DNA from: JAJXZJ01 sp050012855
Lineage (GTDB): Bacteria > Verrucomicrobiota > Verrucomicrobiia > Limisphaerales > J093
DNA length: 64,000 bases
Assembly (NCBI GenBank): GCA_050012855.1
Contig: JBEKGJ010000006.1
Location: 52,644 to 116,643 of the forward strand
Direction: 5' to 3'
Shown: piece after piece, positions 49,764-61,300 of the stretch
How the letters are laid out: every line of letters begins with the position of its first letter
How positions within the stretch are numbered: the first letter of the stretch is position 1
Translations under genes and position numbers: made by a program
Notes under the pieces: generated by a model
Told to the model about the DNA's origin: nothing
The model's database searches: none
Seen by the model: only the letters and a program-made list of their open reading frames with translations

Positions 49764-50560
49764 ACTTTTCCCCGCCATCCCGGTCGTGGTCGCGCCGTCG
49801 CCAGCGCGCCTTCACGATGGTCGAAATTGCCATCTCGATCGCCATCGTGGGCTTCGCGCTGGTCGCCATCATCGGGGTCCTCCCCACGGGCGTGAATGTC
49901 CAGAAGCAGAACCGGGAGGAAACCATCATCAATCAGGACGGCTCGGTCTGGCTGGAGGCGATTCGCAGTGGGGCGACCGGCCTGGATTACCTGACCAACT
50001 ACGTTGACTGGATTCAGGTCCGGAGCCAGTCCGGCTCCACTTTTGCCAACTATACCTACGACTACAAGCAGGGGTACCGGAACGGCCGCGACATTATTGG
50101 CCTGCTGTCGCTGCCCAAGGTCCTGCCCGAGGCCCGCTCCCAAAATCAATGGTGGACCAACACGGTGCAGGCGTTTGTGCGAGGCATGAGCGGACCCGCA
50201 TCGGACAAAGCGCCGCACAACGACTTCGCGTTCTGGTACCGCCTCACCGTGGAGGTGGTGCCGTTCAACGCCGCGCCGGGCATGATCACCAACCTCGCGG
50301 GAGTGAGCGGGAATCTTGACACCCTCATCAGCCGCACCAACCTCCTTAACCGCACCCTCAATCTCGGCAACAATCTTTACGACCTGCGCCTCACGTTCGA
50401 CTGGCCCGTGTACCTGAACCAAAGCGGGGTGCGCGTGGGGGCCAACCGCAAGGTCTTCCGCACGCTGGTCAGCGGCAGCCTGGTCACGAACGGCGTCAGC
50501 TATCTCCCCGGCGTCACGTTCTACTTCCTCCAACCTTCGCAATTCGTGTTCATCCGATGA
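49760..50560 (+). CDS. Pseudopilin (GspI-like)
   Basis: 266 residues. Basic leader, cleavage after A17 (RRRQRA|FTMVEIAISIAIVGFALVAIIG), Glu at E22. The globular part (NQDGSVWLEAIRSGATGLDYL, then MITNLAGVSGNLDTLISRTNLLNR) is species-specific and gives no further clue. Minor pseudopilins GspI, J and K form the tip of the pseudopilus. Overlaps both neighbours by 4 bp, strong sign of one operon. Confidence 0.82.
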   Translation: MNFSPPSRSWSRRRQRAFTMVEIAISIAIVGFALVAIIGVLPTGVNVQKQNREETIINQDGSVWLEAIRSGATGLDYLTNYVDWIQVRSQSGSTFANYTYDYKQGYRNGRDIIGLLSLPKVLPEARSQNQWWTNTVQAFVRGMSGPASDKAPHNDFAFWYRLTVEVVPFNAAPGMITNLAGVSGNLDTLISRTNLLNRTLNLGNNLYDLRLTFDWPVYLNQSGVRVGANRKVFRTLVSGSLVTNGVSYLPGVTFYFLQPSQFVFIR

Positions 50561-51447
50561 AACTTTCCCGCCCTCGCCGGTCGGAGGCGCGCCGCGCCAC
50601 GCAGCGGGCGTTCTCGTTGATGGAACTGATGCTCTCCGTGAGCATCATGGTGGTCATCGTCGGCGCGCTCTACGCCATGTTTTACCAGACGCAGAAGGCG
50701 CTCCGCTCCAGTGTCAATCAGGTGGACGTGCTCGAATCCGGCCGGGTGGCCATGGACCTGCTCAGCCGCGAACTTTCGCAAATGGCGCCGACCCGGCTGG
50801 CGAACAGCACCAATTTTGTGGCCTTCCTGACGCCGGTGTACCAGCCGGTCGTTCAGCGCGTGCCGGTGGCCGGCAACCTGTTTCGGACCAACCGGCTGCA
50901 GGAAATCTACTTCTTCTCCCGCTACGGCCAGAATGTGAGCGGCACCTGCTACCGGGTGCTGGGGGCCAACAACGGGGTGGGCACCCTGGGGCGCTTCACG
51001 TACATCACCAACCTGGCGATGTTCCGCCAGCCGGTGTCCCTGCTGGCGTTGCTGGCCGAGCAGCAGGCGGCCACCAACTTTGCCACCATCGCGAGCGGGG
51101 TGATCCATTTCCGCGTCCTGGCTTACGACACGTTCGGGATGCCTTTGTCGTGGCCCACCAACCGGTTTGACACGAACAGCGTCTGGCTCCTGCCCGATGC
51201 CAACGACCGGCTGAGTCCAGCCGTGGCGAGGGAAACCCGCGCGACCTTCGTCAGCAACGCCCTGCCGGCGTATCTCGACATTGAGTTGGGTGTGCTGGAG
51301 CCGACCACGCTGGCGCAATTCCAGTCGTTCCCGGCCGGTTCCCCTATGGCCGCCACCTTCCTCTCGAACCACATCGGCCAGGTGCAGCTCTTCCGGCAGC
51401 GTGTGCCCATCGCCGAAAGCGCGGTCTTTTACGCCCAGTACCGATGA
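50557..51447 (+). CDS. Pseudopilin (GspJ-like)
   Basis: 296 residues. Leader MKLSRPRRSEARRATQRA, cleavage after A18, FSLMELMLSVSIMVVIVGALYAMFYQTQ with Glu at E23. VNQVDVLESGRVAMDLLSRELSQM is the region that in GspJ follows the stalk helix. Overlaps GspI-like and GspK-like genes by 4 bp each. Confidence 0.85.
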   Translation: MKLSRPRRSEARRATQRAFSLMELMLSVSIMVVIVGALYAMFYQTQKALRSSVNQVDVLESGRVAMDLLSRELSQMAPTRLANSTNFVAFLTPVYQPVVQRVPVAGNLFRTNRLQEIYFFSRYGQNVSGTCYRVLGANNGVGTLGRFTYITNLAMFRQPVSLLALLAEQQAATNFATIASGVIHFRVLAYDTFGMPLSWPTNRFDTNSVWLLPDANDRLSPAVARETRATFVSNALPAYLDIELGVLEPTTLAQFQSFPAGSPMAATFLSNHIGQVQLFRQRVPIAESAVFYAQYR

Positions 51448-54400
51448 AAGCCCAATCCCAACGCGGCGTCGCGCTCGTCATCACCTTGATCATGCTGGCG
51501 GTGGTGACCTTTATGGCCATCACCTTTCTCGGTGTCGCGCGCCGCGAGCGTGCCTCCGTGAGTGTCACCGAGGAGACAACCACCGCCCGGCTCATGTCCG
51601 AGGCGGCCCTGGCCCGGGCCCGCTCCGAAACCGTGGCGCGCATGTTCGCCGGCACCAACCTCCTGAGCTACGACCTCGCGGTTTCCACGAACTTCATCAA
51701 CCCGCAGGGTTTCGATCCGGCCCAGATTCCCGGCGCGTGGAATCCCACGAACGTCAATTACGATTATCGCCGCAGCGGCGCGCCCCTCAGCCAGGCCGAC
51801 CGCCTCCAAGTCATCGCCAACCTCCAGCTCGATTCGCGGCCGCCCGTCTTCGTCACCCTGAACTCGGCCCAGACCCCGTCGCTTGATTTCCGGTTCTATC
51901 TCGATTTGAACCGGAACGGCATCTTCGATCCCAGCGGCATTCAGCCGGTGCTGGACGCCCGTGGCCGCGTGCTGGGAACGAACTTTGTCATTGGCGACCC
52001 CCAGTGGATCGGCGTCCTGCAGCATCCGGATGTGCCGCATTCGGCCACCAACCGGTTCGTCGGCCGCTATGCTTACATCATTCTGCCGGCGGGCCGGACG
52101 CTCGACTGGAATTTCATCCACAACAACGCCCGGCTCGGCGACCGCCAGGATGAGTACCTCAAGCAGATTGGTTACTACCGCAACCAGGGCGTCGGCTCGT
52201 GGGAGCTGAACCTCGGCGCGTTTCTCTATGAGTTGAACCCGGACGCCTACGGGCCGGGGTTCGATTACGGCTACAATGGCCTGGGCACGCCGTTGTCATC
52301 GCATCCGTTCCTCCACGCGCTCGACTTCCTCCGTTATCGGTATTCCACCAACTACGCCAACCTCGCCCCGGCCACCGCCTGGTTCGGCAACACGACGGCG
52401 CAAATCAACCGGATCCGATACGACAACATTGACGAATACGCCAACGGCCCGGCGTTCAACGGCGAACTCGCGTTGACCACCGACAACGACGACCCCACGC
52501 GTCCGTGGCCCGGCAGCGACAATCCCCAGACCTTCTTCACGCTCACCGACCTGTTCGACCCCAACAAGGCTTCAGCGGACTGGCTGACGCGGGTCCAGCG
52601 GGTGCAGCAGCCGCTCCGCAATCAGATCGTCCCGTCCACTTTCGACCGCTACACGTTCTACCGGATGCTGGACCAGATCGGCATGGAATCCGCGCCGGCC
52701 AACCAGGACAAGCTCAACCTCAATTACAACAATCTTGCCGATTTGCGCGACGCCGGTGTTTTGCCGTTGCTGTTCGCCAACGGTCTGGTTGACGTGAACG
52801 GCCAGGCTAAATGGCTCGCCGCGAACCCGGTTGCCCAGACCAACTGGTTCCATGCCACGAACCTGGTGTCCTGGACCCCCATCACCTTTTTCACGAATGC
52901 CGCCGCGCGCCTTTTCGCCGGGGCACAACTGCCTTTCTACACGTTGAACGCCGCCGGCTTTGGCGTCACCAATTTCATCATCGGGGACACGCTGGTGAAT
53001 CCTGCCTTCGCCGTGACGAACATTCATCTCTGGCCGAGCAACGAGTACACCCCCACGATCCACCGGCTGTTGCAGGTGGCGGTGAACCTTTTCGACGCCA
53101 CGACCAACCGGCCGGCCACCCTCAAACCCTATCTGCCCACCGTGTTCCGGCCGACCTTCGGTTACGACAAGACGAACTTCTTCGTCGCCGGCTACGTGGA
53201 AGTCACGAACGTGGACTTTCTGACCAAACTCGCCGTCACACCTCCTTACGATCTCAGTACCAAGGTGGATCGGGACAAACTCGTCGGGCTCGTCCAGAAT
53301 GGACTGATCCCCAGTGACCGGAACATTGTTCTCTACAACGTGCCGTTCGTAGTTGGGGCCAAGAAGGGCCTCCCCAACTTTAATGAGTTTTCGCTGCTGA
53401 ACGTGGCGCAGGTGACCCGCAAGCTCGAGTTTTCGAAGAGTACGCCCATGGCCCCGGGTCCGTCACTCACGAACCAGCTTTACGTGCTCACGATTTCCAA
53501 TCGGTTCGGCCTGGAGGCCTGGAATTCCTACACCTCGGATTACCCGCGGGCTTTGCAGATTCAAGTCGCCGGCGATTTCACGGTCGGGTTGTTCAATAGC
53601 AACAATGTGGAAACCGGTTTCCCCGTGATCAATCGCTACGCCACGAATTACACGCTCACGCGCTGGCCCGCTCACCAGTTCCAGTTGCCGATCACCAATG
53701 ACCTCGTGGTGCGCAGCAACGCGATGTACTATGGCAGCAAGCTGAGCGTCAACAGCGGCCCTGTCATCTTCTCCCGAGGGTGGATCCCCATGCCGTCGTG
53801 GGTGCTGTTGGTGACCAACCGGTTTTACTACGCGGCGGTGGACGCCAGCGTGAAGCCGAGCCGTTTGGTGGATTTTGTGGCCATCGGCGGCACCAACATG
53901 ACCACCTCGCTGTATATTACCAGCGAGTTGGCCAAGCAGGGCAGCAGGAGCCCGGATCCCGTGGTGCAATGCTGGATCCCCGGCGCCGGTGTCGTCACTC
54001 AGAATTTAATCTCCAATGGCAGCATTCCCGTCAGCGATGCGGATTGGACCAGTTCGAGCCAGGTCGCGGCCACCGGTCGCGACAAGCCCAAGAGCATTGA
54101 CGCCTTTCGCATGTTTTGCGGGCTGACGCCGCTGGTCTATCAGAGCCCAAGCCAGCGCCAGGAGATCGCGGCTCTGATCCGCGGCGTGACAGCCATGCAG
54201 GCGCCGTACTCGCCGCCCGGCATACTTTCGCAGGAGAGCAGTTGGCAGGTGAACGACCCGCTCGTCCACTACGTGTTCCAGGATTTGTTCGACCCGAACA
54301 ACCCGCCCAACGGCACCAATAACGTGCGCTTCACCAAGCTGCTCAACACCGTCTTCACCAACGACAACCTCGGGTTGCTCAACGGCCGCTACCGGCCGTG

Positions 54401-55370
54401 GGGCGGCAATCCGAACCAGTCCACGGACCCCCTCGCCTATGATACCCGGGTGAAGGATGCCATGATCCAACGCTCGGACGACTGGGAGTTTCCGACCAAC
54501 AAACTGCCGGGCGTGGGCTGGATCGGCCGCGTCCACCGGGGCACGCCGTGGCAGACCATTTACCTCAAGTCCAGCATCATTGATTCCACCAACTGGATCT
54601 CGTGGGCGGGAAACTCAGGAGTGATTTTCAACCCCGGAACGAACATTCTCACGTCCGGAACCCACCCGACCAACGACTGGTACCTCGTGGATTTGTTCAC
54701 TACCGCGCCCAACGACAACGCCGCGCGGGGCTTGCTCTCGGTCAACCAGACCAATCTCGCCGCCTGGTCGGCCGTCCTCAGCGGTGTCTCGGTGCTCACC
54801 AACACGACGCCGACCGGCCGCCTGCGCTCGAATACCGTCGGATTTGCCGAGATGCTGATCCAGCCCAGCCCGGTGAGCTGGCAGCTCACCAACATCCTCG
54901 CCGGCATCAACCGCACGCGCCAGTGGGAAACGAACCTGATCATGACGGGGCGTGAAGTGCCGTTGTTCCAGCGCACCGGCGGTGCCCTTGGCGTCGTGGG
55001 CCGGCCCTTCCCGGTGGCCGCCCCGCTGTTCCAACGCATGGGACGCATTCTAGCCACACCCGAGTTGACCAGTGCCTCGCCGTTCATCAACCCGAACCAT
55101 TACCTGGACGACGCCATTATGGAGCGCATCCCGCAGCAGATCCTTTCGCTGTTGCGCGATGACCAGCCGCGCTTCGTCGTCTATTCCTTCGGCCAGACCC
55201 TGCGCGAGGCGCCCAATTCGCGCTACCTCGGACCCGGTCCCTTCAACCTGATCTGCACGAACTACGAGATCAAAGCCGAATACGTCACCCGGACGGTCAT
55301 CCGGCTGGATGGACCGTTGGCTCGTCCCCGGGCCGTGATCGAGAGCCAGAACGTGCTGAACTCCGAGTAA
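51444..55370 (+). CDS. Giant GspK-like minor pseudopilin (1308 aa)
   Basis: 1308 residues, about four times the usual GspK length. The leader MKAQSQRG|VALVITLIMLAVVTFMAITFLGVARRE has cleavage after G8 and lacks Glu at +5 (Ile instead), a trait of GspK, the tip pseudopilin. After EETTTARLMSEAALARARSE the sequence turns into a very long Asn/Thr/Phe-rich region (about 110-1290) with repeated aromatic-Asn motifs such as FTN, TNF and TNW. Periplasmic if GspK-like. The frame ends one base before the subtilase start, so the two are cotranslated. The large insert is unusual; it may contact the cargo. Confidence 0.8.
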   Translation: MKAQSQRGVALVITLIMLAVVTFMAITFLGVARRERASVSVTEETTTARLMSEAALARARSETVARMFAGTNLLSYDLAVSTNFINPQGFDPAQIPGAWNPTNVNYDYRRSGAPLSQADRLQVIANLQLDSRPPVFVTLNSAQTPSLDFRFYLDLNRNGIFDPSGIQPVLDARGRVLGTNFVIGDPQWIGVLQHPDVPHSATNRFVGRYAYIILPAGRTLDWNFIHNNARLGDRQDEYLKQIGYYRNQGVGSWELNLGAFLYELNPDAYGPGFDYGYNGLGTPLSSHPFLHALDFLRYRYSTNYANLAPATAWFGNTTAQINRIRYDNIDEYANGPAFNGELALTTDNDDPTRPWPGSDNPQTFFTLTDLFDPNKASADWLTRVQRVQQPLRNQIVPSTFDRYTFYRMLDQIGMESAPANQDKLNLNYNNLADLRDAGVLPLLFANGLVDVNGQAKWLAANPVAQTNWFHATNLVSWTPITFFTNAAARLFAGAQLPFYTLNAAGFGVTNFIIGDTLVNPAFAVTNIHLWPSNEYTPTIHRLLQVAVNLFDATTNRPATLKPYLPTVFRPTFGYDKTNFFVAGYVEVTNVDFLTKLAVTPPYDLSTKVDRDKLVGLVQNGLIPSDRNIVLYNVPFVVGAKKGLPNFNEFSLLNVAQVTRKLEFSKSTPMAPGPSLTNQLYVLTISNRFGLEAWNSYTSDYPRALQIQVAGDFTVGLFNSNNVETGFPVINRYATNYTLTRWPAHQFQLPITNDLVVRSNAMYYGSKLSVNSGPVIFSRGWIPMPSWVLLVTNRFYYAAVDASVKPSRLVDFVAIGGTNMTTSLYITSELAKQGSRSPDPVVQCWIPGAGVVTQNLISNGSIPVSDADWTSSSQVAATGRDKPKSIDAFRMFCGLTPLVYQSPSQRQEIAALIRGVTAMQAPYSPPGILSQESSWQVNDPLVHYVFQDLFDPNNPPNGTNNVRFTKLLNTVFTNDNLGLLNGRYRPWGGNPNQSTDPLAYDTRVKDAMIQRSDDWEFPTNKLPGVGWIGRVHRGTPWQTIYLKSSIIDSTNWISWAGNSGVIFNPGTNILTSGTHPTNDWYLVDLFTTAPNDNAARGLLSVNQTNLAAWSAVLSGVSVLTNTTPTGRLRSNTVGFAEMLIQPSPVSWQLTNILAGINRTRQWETNLIMTGREVPLFQRTGGALGVVGRPFPVAAPLFQRMGRILATPELTSASPFINPNHYLDDAIMERIPQQILSLLRDDQPRFVVYSFGQTLREAPNSRYLGPGPFNLICTNYEIKAEYVTRTVIRLDGPLARPRAVIESQNVLNSE

Positions 55371-55371
55371 G

Positions 55372-58300
55372 ATGCTCAGTTTCCGACCCATGAAGCTGCG
55401 AACGTGGTCCGTCATTGTCGCTGCCGGCGTTTTGGTGGCGCTAGGTTTGTGGTGGCGCGGCAACTCGCGACCGGATTTCCGGCCCGCGGTGGCCACGCTC
55501 GCCCGCCCCGCTGTGTCGCTGCTCACCCAGGCGCCGGCGCTTGGCGCCCGTCCGAACCCAACCGTCGCCACACGCGCCTCCGTGCGGCAGTCGCCGCCGG
55601 ATGTGCCGGAACCGCATGTTCCCTACCGGCTGACCAACACCGGCAAGCGGCTGGCCGACCTGCTGCGCGATGATCGCGCCATCCTTCTCCGCAACGCCCT
55701 GATTGATACCGCCAGCGGCACGCCGGTGCCGATCCCCGCCAATCTGCGCGCGGGCGCCGAGCCGGGCGCCTACATCGTGCAGGCCCGCGGCCAGGTGGAC
55801 GAAGGCTTCCTCCAGGCCGTTGAAGCCGAGGCCGGCAACCGCACGAATTTCACCGGCAATTATTTCCCGAACAACGCCTTCCTCGTTCCCCTGACCGCGG
55901 CCGCGGCCGACCGTCTCGCCGCCGCCTCTCCCGTCCAGGCGGTCGTGCCGTGGGAACCCTATTACAAGCTCGATCCGGCGCTGCTGCCGGCGGCCGTGGA
56001 CCAGACGCCGCTCACGTCGGATCGCTGGTTGAATGTCACCGTTTTTCCCGGGCAGGCCGACACGGCCCGCGCGGCCCTGCTGGCCCTCGGCGCCGGGGTC
56101 CAGGGCGAATCCCGGTCGCCGTTCGGGCCGCAACTCATCGTGACGCCCCCCGCGGCCGGTCTCGCCGCGGTGGCTTCGCTGCCGGGCGTCCAACTGGTCG
56201 AGGCGGTTGCCCGGCGCGCCCTGATGAACGACCTCACGCGCGTTGCCCTGGGCGTGAGCGAGGACACCACCACCAACGGCAATTACCTCCAACTCACCGG
56301 CAACAACGTCTGGGTGAACCTCAACGACACCGGCGTTGACGCGGCGAATCTCGACCTCGCCGGCCGCGTCTTCGGTCTGCAGGGGGACACCAATGGCCAC
56401 GGCACGCACGTGGCCGGTACGATTGCCAGCAGCGGTCTGAACGGTCCCAACGGCACCAACGCCCCCGGTTCGACGAACGGCGCGAGTTTTCGCGGCATGG
56501 CGCCGAAGGCGAAACTCTTCGTCCTCGGAGTGGACAGTGTTTTCGGACCGGTGATCTCGGACGCCTACCTGATTGAAACGGCGGCGCAGACGAACTACGC
56601 CACGCTCCAGCGCACCAACGCCCTCATTTCCAACAACAGTTGGGGTTATGTGGGCCAGTACGATTACACCAGCTCGTCCGCCAGTTACGACGCGGCCACC
56701 CGCGACGCCCTGCCGGAAATGACCGGTTCCCAGCCGATGCTCTACGTCTTCGCCGCCGGCAATGACGGCGTCGGCAACGATGTCGGCACTGGCGGCCAAC
56801 CGGGCACGATCAACTCCCCGGCCACCGCCAAGAACGTCATCACCGTCGGCGCCATCGAAAGTCCGCGCCAGATCACGAACCAGGTGGCCACGCTGGACAA
56901 CGGGGTGTACACGACCAACACCGTGTGGCTGGGGGAAACGGACAGCAGCGACGAGGTGGCGGCCTTCTCGAGCCGCGGCAATGTCGGCATCGGCACGGAG
57001 GGTCTTTATGGGCGGTTCAAACCCGACCTGGTCGCGCCCGGGACTTTCGTGGTTTCCACCCGGTCGGAGGATTGGAACACGAACTCGAGTCCGACCAACG
57101 TCTTTGTCAGCACGTTTGCGCAGCAGTCGGTGGGCGCCCACGCGTTCAACGATTATTCGGTGCTGGTGCCCACGAACACGGCTTCGCTCGTCATCAAGGT
57201 GCTGAGCAACCAGTTCTCGGTGCAACCGTTCCCGGCGCTGCCGATCTACCTGACCCAGGACGCCACGGTGACCAACCCGCCCCTGGCGGGGTACAACCAG
57301 GTGGTGCTGAATGCGCCCGCCCAGGGCGTCTGGTATTATCAGATCGGCAACAACACCGATGCGGCCGTCAAGTTCGACCTGCGCACGGTGATCACGGTGC
57401 CCGCCGGATCGGAGGCCGAATCGGAAGCGCTCGCCGCCCTGAACGGCCCGCTCGGTCCCAATTACCGGTTCGACACCGGCACGAGTTCCTCCGCCGCGGC
57501 CGTCTCCGGCCTGCTCGCCCTGGTCGAGGAGTTTTTCGAGCAGCAGCTCAAGCGGTCCTACAGCCCCGCTTTGCTGAAGGCGCTCTTGATCAACGGCGCC
57601 AGTTCGCTCAGCCCGCAATACAGCTTCACGGTGCGGGGTTCGATCAATTACCAGGGCTGGGGCGAGCCCGTGCTGTCCGCCGTCCTGCCCGCGGCGCTGA
57701 CCAACACGACCAGCGAAACCACCTGGCCGCTGCGCTGGGTGGATCAGAGCGCCACCAACTCGCTCGTCACCGGCCAGTCGCACCTCTACAACGTCACCTT
57801 GCCCGAGGATGCCAGCGATTCCGACCTCCACGTCACCCTCGTCTGGACCGACCCGCCCGGCAACCCCGCCGCCTCGATCAAGCTGGTCAACGACCTCGAC
57901 CTCATCGTTTCGAACAACGTCAACGGCGAGGTTTTTGCGGGGAACGACTTCGACGCGAACAGCAATTACACCCGGTCGGGCGCCACGAACTCCCCGTCGG
58001 TGTTCGACAACATCAACAATGTTGAAAACGTCTTCCTCCGCCGTCCGATCGGCACCAATTACACGATCCTGGTCGTCGGCCGCCGCATCAACGTCAACGC
58101 CGTGACGGCCGCCCCCGTCGGCATCGCGCAGGATTACGCGCTGGTGGTTTCGACCACGAGCACGAACGCGCTGGGGCTGGCGCAGGCGGTTTCTTCCGCC
58201 ACCTTCACCAACGCCGTGACCGCCATGACCAACGGCATTCCGCTCCTGTACCAGCGGGTGGGCGCAAATTCGCCGCTCCTGAACTCCCCGATCGGCACGT

Positions 58301-61300
58301 CCAACCAGTGGCATTTTTACGCCTTCACCAATACCCTGCTGCCCGGCTCGGCGTTGACCAACGGACCTTACGTCGCCTTCGCCACCTTCTCGCCGCCCAA
58401 CCTCGCCGTGCCCCGCCTCGTCGGCGAGGCTGACATTGACCTCTACGTCACGCGCACCAAGACGGATCCCAATGCCGCGCTTTTACTGACGCTGGATCCG
58501 CTGACCGTGACGAATGCATTCAAATCGCTTAATTCCGGCGGGACCGAGCTGGTCGCGTTTACCAATGCCGACCTGGGCGAGATCTTTTACGTCGGAGTCA
58601 AGTCCGAGGATCAACAGGCGGCCGAATACGGCCTGGTGGGCCTCTCCAGCATCACGCCCTTCAGCAGGTACGACCAGAACGGGAATCTGGTGGTCCAGGG
58701 ATTGCCCGTGCCGGCGGCGATTCCCGACGGGTCGCCGCCCCAGCCCGGCTCGGTCCAGATCATGGGCATCGCCATGTATCCCATCCGCGTCGGCGAGGTC
58801 GTGGCTCGCGAAACCATCGTCCACCAGGACATCGGCGATCTCGTGGGCAACCTGAGCCACGGCGCGAACTTCGTGGTCCTCAACGACCACTGGCTGCCTG
58901 GCACGACCAACATCAGCCCGATCTACGACGACAGTGGTTCGGGCGAGTTTCCGACCGCCCGGCACAGCGACGGTCCGGGCAGTCTGAACAATTTCCTGGG
59001 CCAGAACGGGTCCGGTTTGTGGATGCTGACGATGGTGGACAACGCCATCAGCCACGGGGGTATCGTGCAAAACTTCACCCTCCGCATTTCGCCCATGGCG
59101 GACCTGCTGCTCGGCGTTTACGGCTCGGTGGTCGCGAATCAGTGGCGGTATTACCTCGTGGACGTGCCCGCCGATGCCAGCAAGCTGACCGTCACGCTCT
59201 CCGAGACGAGCGGTCCGCTGGATCTCTACCTCCGCCAGGGTCAGGAGCCTACGACCACGGTTTATGACAAGGCCGGGTTTTTCAACGCCCCTGGCGGCGC
59301 CGTCAGCATTGGCGTCACCGACATCCCGCCCCTGACGGCGGGTCTTTACTACGTCGGGGTCTTCAATCCCACCGGCGTCACACAGACGTACTTCTTGCGG
59401 GCCCAGCTCGAACTCAACCTGCCTGACACCTACCAGCGTGACCTCGCCTCCAGCAATTCCACCTATCTCGGCGACGATGTGACGACGGTGGCGACCAATA
59501 CGATTCCGGACGACCGGATTGTCACCAGTGTTAAAGTCGGCCTGCGCGTCCAGCACCCCCGGCTTTCGGATCTTTCCTTCCACCTGGTCAGCCCGCAAGG
59601 CACCAGCGTGCTGGTGGAGGAAAACCGCGGCGGCACCAATTGGACCGAGTTGGGTTACGAGAGCGTGGTGACCAACTACCACCATGTCGCCTTCACCTAC
59701 AGCACGAATAGCGGCATCGCCTCGCTTTACCTCGACGGCCAACTCCAGGCGGCGCGCAACATCGGCGCCATCACGCCCGACACCGCCGGCGATCTGTTCT
59801 TCGGTTACAACCCGCAGATCACCACCAACAACGGGGCCGGCGAGAACCTGGGAAGCCAGTACTTCGGGCTGCTGGACGAGGTGGACCTCTACAACCGGGC
59901 GCTCGGACCTTCGGAAATCCTGGGCATTTACAAGTTTGGTGGCGCGGGCAAGCCCACCAACAATCTCGTCAGTCGCTGGCCGTTCGACGGCAACGGCGCC
60001 GACGTGCAGGGCACCAACCAGGCCATCATCACCGGCGCCACCTTTGTGCCCGGCGATTTTGGCGAGGCCCTGAAGTTTGTCAGCCCGGGTGACCGGGTGC
60101 AGGTCATCAATCGGGGCAGCCTCGACGTCGGCTTGAGCAGCGGCTTCACGTTCGATGCGTGGATTGCCCCGAGCGACCTCGCGGCGCCGCAGCCCATTGC
60201 CGTCTGGAGCAACGGCACCAACCACACCGGCGTTGAGTTCTCCCTGATCCCGGGCACGGATACGAATTTCCCGCCCGGCCTGCTGACCGTCAGCCTGCCC
60301 GACACCGCCGGCTCGAACCACGTTGTCACCGCGACCCAGCAGGGACTGATCCTCACCAATGCCGTGCTGACCAACCTGGTTTATGCGACGTTCACCGACG
60401 ACACGAACCTCGCCCTGGTGCCGATCAAGTTTGCCACGCCGGCCACGAACGCGGACTACTCGCTCACGAACGAGTTGATCAGCAGTTTCGAGACCGTCAC
60501 CAATGCGCACCGCACGGTGGACTTCACGGCCGGCGCCCAGTTCGACGGTTGGACGGTCGTCACCAACTTCGCCACGGTCCTGAACGCCCCGCCGCTCGCG
60601 CACACCGGCACGAACCTGCTCGTGTTGCGCAGTGCCAGCCTCACGCGGACCCTGCCGACCACGGCCGGCAAGACCTACCAACTCCAGTTTGTCCACCGCC
60701 AACAGCCGGCCTTCACCAACATCATCAGTTGGTGGCCCGGCGACGGCAATGCCCAGGACATTGTCGGCGCGAACAACGCCCAGCCCGTTGGCGCAGTGGA
60801 GTATGCTCCGGGCATGGTCGGGCAGGGATTCCATTTCACCGGGAACAACGTTTACCTTAGTGTGCCGGCGACCCCCTCGCTGAACTTGACCAGCGCGATG
60901 ACCGTCGAGACGTGGTTCAACCTTGGCTCGACGGAGCGCGGCGGCATCATCGGCAAACGCGCCGAACCGACCGTCCTCACCAGTCTCGCGGCCAACTACG
61001 GTGCCAGCGTTACGCCTAGTGAGATTGACCTCTGGTTTAATGACCTCTGGGTCACCAACAGCGTTGACCCGGGCGCCGGATACCTGGAAAACGGCTTTGA
61101 ACTGGTCAATCTCTCGCCGCCGCCCGCGCCCGGCCAGTTCCACCATCTCGTGGGCACGTTCCAACAGATCAGCGCCAGCCAGGTGGAATTGCAGCTCTAC
61201 CTCGATGGTGAATTGCGCAGCGCCAAAGTGCTGCCCGGCGAGCTGGCCAGAACGACGAATCTCACCGCCCTGCTCATCGGCGCCACCATCCCGGGCGTGG

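Noticed and set aside
51444..55370. Repeated FTN/TNF strings in the GspK-like gene as a CRISPR-like or tandem DNA repeat
   Set aside because: Only amino-acid composition recurs; the DNA has no constant repeat unit or spacing.
55441..58314. 957-codon open frame on the minus strand inside the giant protease gene
   Set aside because: Low-complexity R/G/A/V/H-rich product with no domain, fully antisense to a protein with an intact S8 triad; a GC-rich codon-position artefact. The same holds for 58483-62553.
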